A DNA stretch of 64,000 bases from Pedobacter endophyticus. GTDB lineage: Bacteria; Bacteroidota; Bacteroidia; Sphingobacteriales; Sphingobacteriaceae. Positions 27,530-35,717 of this stretch are shown in pieces; position 1 is the stretch's first letter; every line of letters begins with the position of its first letter. The translations under genes were made by a program, and so were the position numbers. Below the pieces are notes generated by a model. The model ran no database searches and was not told the DNA's origin. It worked only from the letters and a program-made list of their open reading frames with translations. The stretch spans positions 4,340,001 through 4,404,000 of the forward strand of contig NZ_CP064939.1 of assembly GCF_015679185.1 (NCBI RefSeq). Reading direction: 5' to 3'.

Positions 27530-28399
27530 TTAAAATCCGAACAAAATTCTTAAACCTTCTTTCAGTGATACAGGTTTACGTCCAAGGCTAGTTTCCATGT
27601 CCGGATATACGTCTGCTTCTTGATTATGTTTTATATCAGTGATAAAGTTAACGATTTTCTCAATTACTGGTTCAGGAACATTTCTTTGTTTCATCATTAC
27701 TTTAAATTCATTTTCTTCTACGTTTGAATAGTTGACAGTATTTCCAGAAAGTTCAGAAAGCGCGCTGGCTATATCATAAAAGGTATAAGATCTATTTCCT
27801 GTGAAATTGTAAATCTTGTTCTCAGTATCTTTGGCAAGTAATACATTTGCCATTGCCTCACCTATTTCGCTTCGTAAGGCAAAAGCAACGGCACCATCTC
27901 CTGCTGGTAAATAAATTCCATGTTCCAAGGCTAGATTTCCTCCAATAAATTGTGGGATAGTATCCATATATAATATATTTCTAAACAAGGTATAAGCCAT
28001 TCCACAAGCTTTAATATAATCCTCGGTCTGAAAATGTTCTTCCATCAACTGATTGGCCAGCGAACTTCTCTCACGAAGTGAACGGCTGGTGTAAGCAATT
28101 CGTTGCACCCCCGTTTTTTTTGCGGCATCGATGACATTTTTATGTTCTTGCATTCGGTCACCCTGATCCCCCGAGGATATCAGTAATACCGTATCTACAC
28201 CTTTCATAGCTTTTTCCAATACTTTTATATTATCGTAGCTGCCCAAGAAGGCTTTATATCCCTTCGATTCAAAATCTGCTAGTTTATCTGGCTGACGGGT
28301 AATAACCGAAATGCGACTGGCAGATATACGTTTTAAAAGTGTGGTTATAATTGCGCTACCTAAGTGTCCCGTTGCGCCTGTTACCAGTATTCTTTCCAT
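27530..28399 (-). CDS. NmrA-like / QorB-type NAD(P)-binding SDR
   Basis: The ATG at 28399 gives 289 residues starting MERILVTGATGHLGSAII, a Rossmann GxxGxxG. Further atypical-SDR landmarks are ISVITRQPDKLADFESKGY, VDTVLLISSGDQGDRMQEHK, and NFTGNRSYTFYDIASALSEL. Proteins of this type reduce quinones or act as redox sensors. The pairing with a downstream AraC regulator repeats the arrangement at 54.5-56.3 kb. Confidence 0.8.
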   Translation of the reverse strand: MERILVTGATGHLGSAIITTLLKRISASRISVITRQPDKLADFESKGYKAFLGSYDNIKVLEKAMKGVDTVLLISSGDQGDRMQEHKNVIDAAKKTGVQRIAYTSRSLRERSSLANQLMEEHFQTEDYIKACGMAYTLFRNILYMDTIPQFIGGNLALEHGIYLPAGDGAVAFALRSEIGEAMANVLLAKDTENKIYNFTGNRSYTFYDIASALSELSGNTVNYSNVEENEFKVMMKQRNVPEPVIEKIVNFITDIKHNQEADVYPDMETSLGRKPVSLKEGLRILFGF

Positions 28400-28619
28400 A
28401 ATTTTTTTTAACAAAAATCTCCAAAAAATACTAATCGTTTGTGTTCAAATCTTTCTTTGTTGAAGCTAAATATGACATGATATATCATTTTCCATTTTTT
28501 TTACAAAGCTATGCGATTATTATCACCAGGTACAGTATTAGATTTTCTGAGACACAGAATACATTATTATTTTTTTGCTTTTGCATAACTATACTTTTAA
28601 TACTAACGTAAAAAGATCT

Positions 28620-28886
28620 GAATTTGTCACAGTTCGTACCCTCTCTGCTTTTAAGAAGAATTGGACAAATCTTCAAAAATACACTAAGCCATTGGTTGAT
28701 TAAAAAAAATTAGGAAGCGCATATTCATTTAACTGAAGAGAACCTAAGACCATCTAAATTTTTCTTGATATGGGATTTAATAGTCTTTCCCATTTTAACG
28801 TTGCATTTAAAAAACAATATGGATTTACTTCCTCAGAACTAATCACACAAAATTTTCAGTTAGGCCACATTATGACTCTAGCTTGA
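28620..28886 (+). pseudogene. AraC-type regulator remnant
   Basis: The final part reads GFNSLSHFNVAFKKQYGFTS SELITQ (end of the second helix-turn-helix) and stops at TGA 28884-28886. Upstream, in another frame, HLTEENLRPS and QIFKNTLSHWLIKKN correspond to earlier parts of the same domain, interrupted by a stop and at least one frameshift. No complete gene can be built, so it is a decayed AraC gene transcribed opposite to the intact AraC/SDR pair. Confidence 0.6.
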
Positions 28887-28913
28887 TTTAATTTACTGCC
28901 TTAGAAAATCATA

Positions 28914-29200
28914 ATTCCCTGATTATTTAATAAGTTTCACGAGGTAGGACTTGAGAATTTTATAGCTCGCATAGTCGCCTACTATTATCTTACTGTACTC
29001 TGCTTTTTCCAATATTATCATAAACTCATTTCATTAATCCAGTTTAATTTTTAGTTTTTCATAATGAGTAAATGGTAATTTATAATAGCAAATTAATATT
29101 CGTTTTTTGAGACAAATTTTATTTCTTTGCCGCAATTTGTGCAATTAAACTTTCAGCTGAAAGATAAGCAGTAGGGGATGAATACTTTTTTTTTGAGACA
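28914..29200 (+). repeat. Interspersed repeat with long module and core (copy C)
   Basis: ATTCCCT, the 190-bp module (AATAAGTTTCACGAGGTAGG; TATCATAAACTCATTTCATT; TAATAGCAAATTAATA), the left unit TTCGTTTTTTGAGACAA, the core (TTTCTTTGCCGCAATTTGTG; AGTAGGGGATGAATAC) and a right unit TTTTTTTTTGAGACAG. It ends 9 bp from the stop of the S41 peptidase gene. Confidence 0.85.
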
Positions 29201-29208
29201 GTTATGAA

Positions 29209-30231
29209 CTATTTATTCTTTCTGAGCCAAATTAATGCTTTTTTGATTTTTAAATCATCCTTCAGGTTTTCGAAGTTATCACCATTAACAACTTTCAAAT
29301 CTGGTTCTAGATACTTTGGATAGATTTTTCCATTACGATCTGCCGCATAAGCTACAGCTAAATTGAGTCCTGAATACTTATTTAATTTAAAGCCTAGATT
29401 ACTCGTCGTATAAGCGCCACTTTGCTCGCCAATAATAACAGATTTCGTTCGGCCAATGAATGAGATTGCGGTCATTTCACCAGAACTTGCGGTATTCCCA
29501 CTGATCAAAATTGCGACAGGTATATCTTTACCCACAGGATAGCCACTATATTTTATAGGCGAAACTTTAACTGAGTCGACATAAAAAGTGCCATTCTTAA
29601 TAATCCAGGATCCATTAGGCTCGTATGTGGAGGTGAGAAATCCACCAACTTTTCCTTCTCCTATTAAATCGCTTAAACCCGCGATCATTGGATACATATT
29701 GCCTCCAGTGTTTACTCTCAAATCAATAACCCATCCTTTGATATTCTTGTCATTGACTTTAGATAGTGCATTTTTAATTTCTTTAGCGATGCTATCCATT
29801 TGCTTTCCTCTAAAATCGTTGTTTCCAGGAATTAAAATGTAGGCAATATCTTTAGTAATCTTTTCTGCATTAACGGATTGATATTTTTTTGTAGCGATGG
29901 CTATAATATTGTTTATAGGATTAGCTGCCTTTTTATTCCAACTATATGTTTTTTCTCTAAATTTTAAACTGCCGTGATGATCATCAATTTGCTCGAATAT
30001 ATAAGGATATAGATGTAGAACATCTTCATACCGCTTTGCTCCAATAGCTTTAGCATAAACATTTGACCGTAAATCATTCCAATTCACTTTAGTATTTAAG
30101 GAGTGCTTTCTAATTATATTTAAGCTGCTATCTAAGTAAGCTCTTACGCTATCGGCAATCAATGATTTATCATTTTGAGCTTTTACTATCCAAGGCGTCA
30201 AAAATATAATTACTGCTAAAATTCGTTTCAT
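29209..30231 (-). CDS. S41 family (C-terminal processing type) peptidase
   Basis: The ATG at 30231 gives 340 residues with a signal peptide (MKRILAVIIFLTPWIVKAQ). The upstream extension of the frame to 30303 is made of repeat copy D and is rejected. The serine peptidase core is visible: KGWVIDLRVNTGGNMYPMIA, VAILISGNTASSGEMTAISF with the catalytic Ser, and KSVIIGEQSGAYTTSN in the region of the Lys/Gln. No PDZ domain is evident. It should act in the periplasm or outside the cell. The gene is tightly bracketed by two repeats, copies C and D. Confidence 0.85.
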   Translation of the reverse strand: MKRILAVIIFLTPWIVKAQNDKSLIADSVRAYLDSSLNIIRKHSLNTKVNWNDLRSNVYAKAIGAKRYEDVLHLYPYIFEQIDDHHGSLKFREKTYSWNKKAANPINNIIAIATKKYQSVNAEKITKDIAYILIPGNNDFRGKQMDSIAKEIKNALSKVNDKNIKGWVIDLRVNTGGNMYPMIAGLSDLIGEGKVGGFLTSTYEPNGSWIIKNGTFYVDSVKVSPIKYSGYPVGKDIPVAILISGNTASSGEMTAISFIGRTKSVIIGEQSGAYTTSNLGFKLNKYSGLNLAVAYAADRNGKIYPKYLEPDLKVVNGDNFENLKDDLKIKKALIWLRKNK

Positions 30232-30270
30232 AAAACTTGAGATGAAAATTAGCCATTTGAGGTTGCATTC

Positions 30271-30417
30271 AATTAATTTTTTTCTTTGCCGAATTTGGTG
30301 CATTTAAACTTACAACTGAACGAGAGATATACAAGGGGGATGCATAACTTCGTTTTTTTTGAGACAAACTAAAAAGCGAATGTGAACGCCTATCAAAAAT
30401 TCACCGTTTTTTGATAA
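30271..30417 (+). repeat. Interspersed repeat with core and hairpin (copy D)
   Basis: TTTCTTTGCCGAATTTGGTG, AAACTTACAACTGAACGAG, AAGGGGGATGCATAAC, TTCGTTTTTTTTGAGACAAA, then CCTATCAAAAATTCACCG and TTTTTTGATAA. It begins 40 bp upstream of the S41 start and points away from that gene. Confidence 0.85.
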
Positions 30418-30716
30418 ATGATATTTTACTAACTAAAATGTTCTAAACGCCTAACTTCATCTAATTAAATCAAAATTTTAACATATTAAAGCTGAATGGA
30501 AACTGCTCAACCGCTCCATATATTTTGGAAGGAATGTTCGATAGCGTTCATCTGACTGTCCGAAATTGAACACCTAACGCTTTCGTAGCATTACAAATAG
30601 GCTCTTGGGAGGTATATTTGAGGTAAGCATTACTTGGCATAATAATAGAAACGAACTATAGAACTTGCACATCATATTTAAGTGCTTTGATTAGTGATAT
30701 TTAAACTTTCAAATCT

Positions 30717-33083
30717 GTGATAGGACATCATTTATTATTTATATACAGAAATTTTAAGAGGTTTAAAATTTCCTTTTTTGTAAATCTTATCGGATTATCT
30801 ATAGGATTGATATGTACTCTTTTAATCTATTTCTGGATCAGGGATGAGTTAAACATTGACAAGTTCAATGACAATGATACATATCTATATCAAGTATTAA
30901 GAAATGAACCACTTAACAATACGGTAAATACCGAAGAATACACTCCTGGACTCTTGGCCCGTGCCCTTGCATCTTCTATTCCAGAAGTCGAGCGTGCTGT
31001 AGCAGTCGTACCTCCCAACATTTCCTACAAGGGTGCACTTTCGGCTGGTAGATCAAAAATTTTCACTACCCCTCAGTTTGCTGATCAGGGTTTTTTTGAC
31101 GTTTTTACTTATCAATTTATTGAAGGAGATAAGAATTCAGTGTTATTGCATAAAAGCTCAATTTCAATTTCGGAGGAAACCGGTTATAAACTGTTTAAAA
31201 CGACAAAGAACATTATCGGGAAAACCATAGCATTTGAGAACGAATATTTTGCAGGTCAATATATCATATCTGGAATTTTCAAGTCTCAGCCTAGTGCCTC
31301 AACTAAGTTTGATGTACTATTCAGCTATGACCTCTTTTTAGAAAAACGGCCTGAAGTAAAGGAGTGGTCTAATGGCGGCCCGTCAACCTTTCTAATTTTA
31401 AAGAAAGATGCAGATATCCAAAGTGTGAATGACAAAATTACTGAGCTGTTTCTTACTAAACGACAAAACACAAAAGAAACCCTATTCGTACAGCGTTTTT
31501 CAGAACGATATCTTTATGGTAGTTATGAAAACGGAGTTCCAATAGTCGGAAGAATGGTTTATGTGCGTCTATTTGGTGTAATCGCGTTGTTCATCCTTGG
31601 CATAGCATGCATCAACTTTATGAATCTTTCTACCGCAAAGGCCTCCAGAAGAATGAAGGAAGTGGGCATAAAGAAAGTATTGGGAGCAAAAAGGGGAGCG
31701 CTAATGGTTCAATATATTGGAGAGTCAATGTTACTAACAGGTATTTCACTGTTCGTTGCTTTGCTTGCCACAGAATTATTACTACCACAGTTCAATTCCA
31801 TAACAGGTAAATCCTTAAGTCTACATTTTGACCTGAAGCTAATATTGGCGCTATTCAGCATCAGCCTATTAACCAGTTTGGCTGCTGGCAGCTATCCAGC
31901 ATTTTACCTTTCTGGATTTAATCCAGCGAATGCCCTAAAAGGCAAATTAAACAGTACAAAAAGTGAACTTTTAATTAGAAAGGGATTGGTTGTATTCCAA
32001 TTTGTTATCTCTATTATATTAATCATATCTGTTTCTGTAATATACAACCAAATAAAATTTGTAAAAAACAAAAACTTGGGCTACGAAAAAGACAATGTTA
32101 TTTCTTTTGCCAAACAGGGAAAATTAGATAAAAACTTTAAGTCGTTTATCTCCCAACTAAAAAGTACGCCTGGAGTGGTAAACGCATCATATATGTATGG
32201 AAGTTTAGCCGGTGGTATCAGCTCCCGTTCAGGTGGACTGTCATGGGAGGGACAAGCATTAGATCAGAAAAACACAAAATTTGATTATCTGGATGTTGAT
32301 TTTGGCCTTATTGAGACCCTTAATCTAAAAATAGAGCAAGGTAGAAGCTTTTCGCCCGAATTTGGCTCCGACACCTCGGCAATCGTTTTTAACAAAGCTG
32401 CAATAAAGACAATGGGGATAAAGGATCCTATCGGTAAAACAGTGAACTTTTACGGGAATAGACAGATAATAGGTGTTGTCGATGACTTTCATTTCGAATC
32501 ACTTTTTGAAAAAGTTAAGCCCTTCTTTTTTAAGATTGACTATGAAAATGGTGGCAATATATTAGTGCGTATTAAATCTGGGTCAGAAAAGATGGCCATA
32601 GAAAATATTGAAAAACTATATAAAGAATTTAACGAAAATCTTCCTTTTGAATATAAATTTTTAGATGATGACTATCAGGTGCAATACACGTTCGAAAACA
32701 AGATAGCTATCTTATCGAGGTATTTTGCAGGTACTGCAATTATCATCTCATGTCTCGGTTTGTTTGGACTGGCGGCATTTATGGTGGAGAGAAGATCAAA
32801 GGAGATTGCGATTAGAAAGACGCTGGGATGTAGCGATCTAGGTGTTATATCTCTGCTATCGACATTTTTTGTCAGAATTATTTTTATTGCAATTTTCATA
32901 GCTTTTCCGATAGGATATTTGATAATGGGCAATTGGCTCGAAAGCTTTGCCTACAGAATATCTTTGCAGTGGTGGCATTTTGCTCTTGCAGGCTTTTTAT
33001 CCTTTGTGATGGCTTGGACAGCAATTGCCTCACAAATACTTATCGCTATCAGAATAAACCCAGTAAAATATCTTAAAGAATAG
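30717..33083 (+). CDS. ABC transporter permease (MacB/FtsX type)
   Basis: The start is a GTG at 30717, giving 788 residues beginning with MIGHHLLFIYRNFKRFKISF, the usual N-terminus of this Bacteroidota family. It has one N-terminal membrane helix, a MacB-like periplasmic domain (about 45-240), an FtsX domain with three helices (about 280-400; NLSTAKASRRMKEVGIKKVL), a second helix and periplasmic domain, and a second FtsX domain (about 665-788; VERRSKEIAIRKTLGCSDLG). Such permeases need an ATPase that is not encoded nearby. Substrate (peptide or antimicrobial compound) unknown. Confidence 0.85.
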   Translation: MIGHHLLFIYRNFKRFKISFFVNLIGLSIGLICTLLIYFWIRDELNIDKFNDNDTYLYQVLRNEPLNNTVNTEEYTPGLLARALASSIPEVERAVAVVPPNISYKGALSAGRSKIFTTPQFADQGFFDVFTYQFIEGDKNSVLLHKSSISISEETGYKLFKTTKNIIGKTIAFENEYFAGQYIISGIFKSQPSASTKFDVLFSYDLFLEKRPEVKEWSNGGPSTFLILKKDADIQSVNDKITELFLTKRQNTKETLFVQRFSERYLYGSYENGVPIVGRMVYVRLFGVIALFILGIACINFMNLSTAKASRRMKEVGIKKVLGAKRGALMVQYIGESMLLTGISLFVALLATELLLPQFNSITGKSLSLHFDLKLILALFSISLLTSLAAGSYPAFYLSGFNPANALKGKLNSTKSELLIRKGLVVFQFVISIILIISVSVIYNQIKFVKNKNLGYEKDNVISFAKQGKLDKNFKSFISQLKSTPGVVNASYMYGSLAGGISSRSGGLSWEGQALDQKNTKFDYLDVDFGLIETLNLKIEQGRSFSPEFGSDTSAIVFNKAAIKTMGIKDPIGKTVNFYGNRQIIGVVDDFHFESLFEKVKPFFFKIDYENGGNILVRIKSGSEKMAIENIEKLYKEFNENLPFEYKFLDDDYQVQYTFENKIAILSRYFAGTAIIISCLGLFGLAAFMVERRSKEIAIRKTLGCSDLGVISLLSTFFVRIIFIAIFIAFPIGYLIMGNWLESFAYRISLQWWHFALAGFLSFVMAWTAIASQILIAIRINPVKYLKE

Positions 33084-33170
33084 AGCTACGTATAGATCTA
33101 ATTCTTTGTTCATTAGTTATTTTGAGAGATACTTGATTCTGATAGGGCGCAGCAAATAATCTTTCTCGCT

Positions 33171-33460
33171 ATTCCCTAGTTATTTAATAAGTTTTCAGGA
33201 GGTGGGGCTTAAGAATGGATTATAGTTAGCAGAGTTGTCTACGATTATACTGCTGTACTCCGCTTTTTTCCTATATTATCATAAACTCATTTCATTAATC
33301 AAACTCAATTTTTAGTTTTATAATGAAGAAATGATAAAATATAATGACAAATTAAAGTTCGTTTTTTAAGACTTTTTTTCTCTTTGCCGTGATTGGTGCA
33401 TTAACTTACAGCTGAAAGAAAAATATATGGTAAGGGGGATTGATATTTTCTTTCCTTGAG
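33171..33460 (+). repeat. Interspersed repeat with long module and core (copy E)
   Basis: ATTCCCT, then TATTTAATAAGTTTTCAGG, TATCATAAACTCATTTCATT, the left unit GTTCGTTTTTTAAGAC, core CTCTTTGCCGTGATTGGTGC, TTACAGCTGAAAGAAAAATA and TAAGGGGGATTGATA, with a decayed right unit. It follows the permease gene by 88 bp. Confidence 0.8.
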
Positions 33461-33555
33461 GCTGCTTTGCGGGTGGGCAGGGTAATCAAGTCCAAAAATT
33501 AAAATTCTTTAGCAGCTCAAAACTTTGGGTTAGATAATGATAAATTTCAACTCTA

Positions 33556-34713
33556 TTAAATTATCACATCATCAGGGTCTTCATTTTCGACAGGATCGCC
33601 ATTTGAAATATTATTGCCTGCAGGAGTTATAAATGCAGAAGCGCCAATTGATATAATGAAAGAGATAATGACAATCCACATTGACACTATATCGCTGCTG
33701 TATAGGAACCATAACAATGCACTTATAAAGAGCAGTAATTGCGGAATCCAAGCAAGTTTTTTTCTGTTTTTATCGTAAATAAGTAATCTTAAATTAGCTA
33801 TCCCGACAAACCCCATAATTACGTAAAAGATTTTTTTCCAGAGACCTATTACACCAAAATCACTTAGATCGAACCAGAAAACAGATACTATAATAAAAGT
33901 AATGGCGAGAGAAGATAAAACATTTATGAAAATAAGATAACGAGCGATGCTCAACTCATTATCACGGTAGAAATAAACCAAATTCATATTTACGACATTC
34001 TTATAGGGAATGCAAAATGCAGCGCCTGGTATGGCATTGTGCACAACCTCTGTTGTCCTTTCACTGTTTACAACCTTTTTAAGTTTTCTGGCATCAGTTA
34101 GAAAAATATTTTCCAAATTGTTATCGCTTTCATTAATGGTATACTGAGATAAAATACCGGAGTATAGCTTAGTTTCTCCTGCCACCTCACATAAAACATC
34201 AACCTTAGTAAAAGCGAACTTTCGTCTACTTGGATTACTATAAAGTATTTTTCCACCGTGAAAATAATAGAACCAGTAGTTTTTGAATCTTAATATTCTA
34301 AACTGCACATCAAGTTTAAGCGATCTTACTAACCAATGAAACATTAAGCCAAAGAAACAGGAAAAGAAATAGATCAAACCGACAATTATTATTAGGTCTC
34401 GATAAGTCTCATTTAAAACTTTCCTATCAGGCAATTCGTTCTTTGAAACAGTTGAAGTAAGATTTCGAACCTTATCATAGTTCAGCGAATCTAAAACGGT
34501 TAGTCCTAAAAATTCTTTGAAGACGTAAATCGAAAGAAGTGTAATAGCCATTGAAACTCCACTGAAGAAGACATTCCAAAGCAGTTTATCAAATTCATTG
34601 GATTGATTAAACTGTTTTGTGAATTCGCCGGAGTAATAACATTTACGAAAAAGAAAACCCGGAAAAATCGCTAACATAACAGCTATTACCGTATTGAGAG
34701 CAATCTGTTCCAA
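33556..34713 (-). CDS. Integral membrane protein, possible DUF6338 type
   Basis: The 385-aa frame starts at a TTG (34713) only two bases after the stop of the 72-aa gene, so translational coupling is likely; the first ATG would remove half of the first membrane helix. It has helices near 5-22 (IAVMLAIFPGFLF), 47-67, 107-130, and four more between 255 and 365, with a soluble domain of about 125 residues in between. The N-terminal PGF helix recalls DUF6338, but this is not certain. Function unknown. Confidence 0.55.
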   Translation of the reverse strand: MEQIALNTVIAVMLAIFPGFLFRKCYYSGEFTKQFNQSNEFDKLLWNVFFSGVSMAITLLSIYVFKEFLGLTVLDSLNYDKVRNLTSTVSKNELPDRKVLNETYRDLIIIVGLIYFFSCFFGLMFHWLVRSLKLDVQFRILRFKNYWFYYFHGGKILYSNPSRRKFAFTKVDVLCEVAGETKLYSGILSQYTINESDNNLENIFLTDARKLKKVVNSERTTEVVHNAIPGAAFCIPYKNVVNMNLVYFYRDNELSIARYLIFINVLSSLAITFIIVSVFWFDLSDFGVIGLWKKIFYVIMGFVGIANLRLLIYDKNRKKLAWIPQLLLFISALLWFLYSSDIVSMWIVIISFIISIGASAFITPAGNNISNGDPVENEDPDDVII

Positions 34714-34715
34714 AC

Positions 34716-34934
34716 TTATGCCTCAACAAAAAACGAAACGGGTTTACCATTGACATTTACGTTCACTTTGCCAGTCTTTGGGTTATCTAAAATTTTATGT
34801 AGCTCTTTTCTAGCCTCAGAATTTTTAAGTACACGCTTAGTATCATCACTAATTAATGGCTCTTCTGTGCTAAACTGAGTAAACATATTCGAGGCAACTC
34901 TAAATAGATTATCTATAATGCTGTCTTTGCTCAT
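34716..34934 (-). CDS. Small hypothetical protein coupled to the membrane protein
   Basis: This 72-aa acidic/basic soluble protein (MSKDSIIDNLFRVASNMFTQ start; GKVNVNVNGKPVSFFVEA end) has an ATG start and its stop is two bases before the TTG of the membrane protein, which argues that both are real and act together. No domain recognised. Confidence 0.5.
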   Translation of the reverse strand: MSKDSIIDNLFRVASNMFTQFSTEEPLISDDTKRVLKNSEARKELHKILDNPKTGKVNVNVNGKPVSFFVEA

Positions 34935-35504
34935 GTTTAGATTTTTTTAGGGGTGCAAAAGTATAATTTATTTTCTAAAAAACATTATTGTCCAAAAAAA
35001 ATATGTCGCTAAACATATTCTATATTCTTTACTGCACGTATTATTAACGGCTAATTTATAAAATAGTTTCGTTATAAAGTATATTCACTTAATAGTGGTT
35101 TTGTAAGTGGCAAATATGATATCGCATATAGTTATGGTGTTGGTAAAATTCGTTTTGTTCTACTGGTAGAACATATTGCTGGTGATTGTACTATATAATG
35201 AGCTACAATTAATGATCTTGTTATTAGACAACTACTTTACTGGATGAGCATAACAAGAGCTTAAATCAAATAAAATTTTATAAGTAATATTAATGTTACA
35301 GTTTTTCTTTTAGCATATTTATAATGATTTATTCAAATCAGTTTAGAGAAAATCATAACGAAAAAACTAAATAATTCCCAGTATGTTATAGATTTAATGC
35401 AGCAAAAACGGATAGCTTCCAAAACCAATTTATTTTACCCCATGGCGCCTAATCTATTGTTTTAAGATAATCAAGAATATAATATAAATCAAAATCCTGG
35501 CGGA
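34935..35504. other. 570-bp gene-free stretch
   Basis: Very AT-rich sequence upstream of the 72-aa gene with no open frame worth reporting and no hairpin terminator. It should contain the promoter of the minus-strand pair at 33556-34934. Confidence 0.4.
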
Positions 35505-35590
35505 ATGTCAGTCGGCTGTGGTTTATCCAACTTACGGCTAAAAGCAAAATATACAGTAGGGGATGATACCTTCGGTTTCTGAGACAAAAA
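35505..35590 (+). repeat. Interspersed repeat, left-truncated (copy F)
   Basis: The decayed start (GTCGGCTGTGGTTTATCC) is followed by CAACTTACGGCTAAAAGCAA, ACAGTAGGGGATGATACC and the right unit TTCGGTTTCTGAGACAA. Confidence 0.7.
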
Positions 35591-35717
35591 AATTGTTATT
35601 GCAATTAATTAAATATAGGAGGTCTCACATTATCAATGCTTTACCTCTTGATCATCATTGTTTGAACCAGCACCATCAGAGTTTTGAACAGCATGATCAG
35701 ATGCCCGACGAAGCGCA

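Noticed and set aside
30232..30303. N-terminal extension of the S41 peptidase
   Set aside because: These codons come from intergenic sequence and repeat copy D; a good signal peptide starts at the ATG at 30231.
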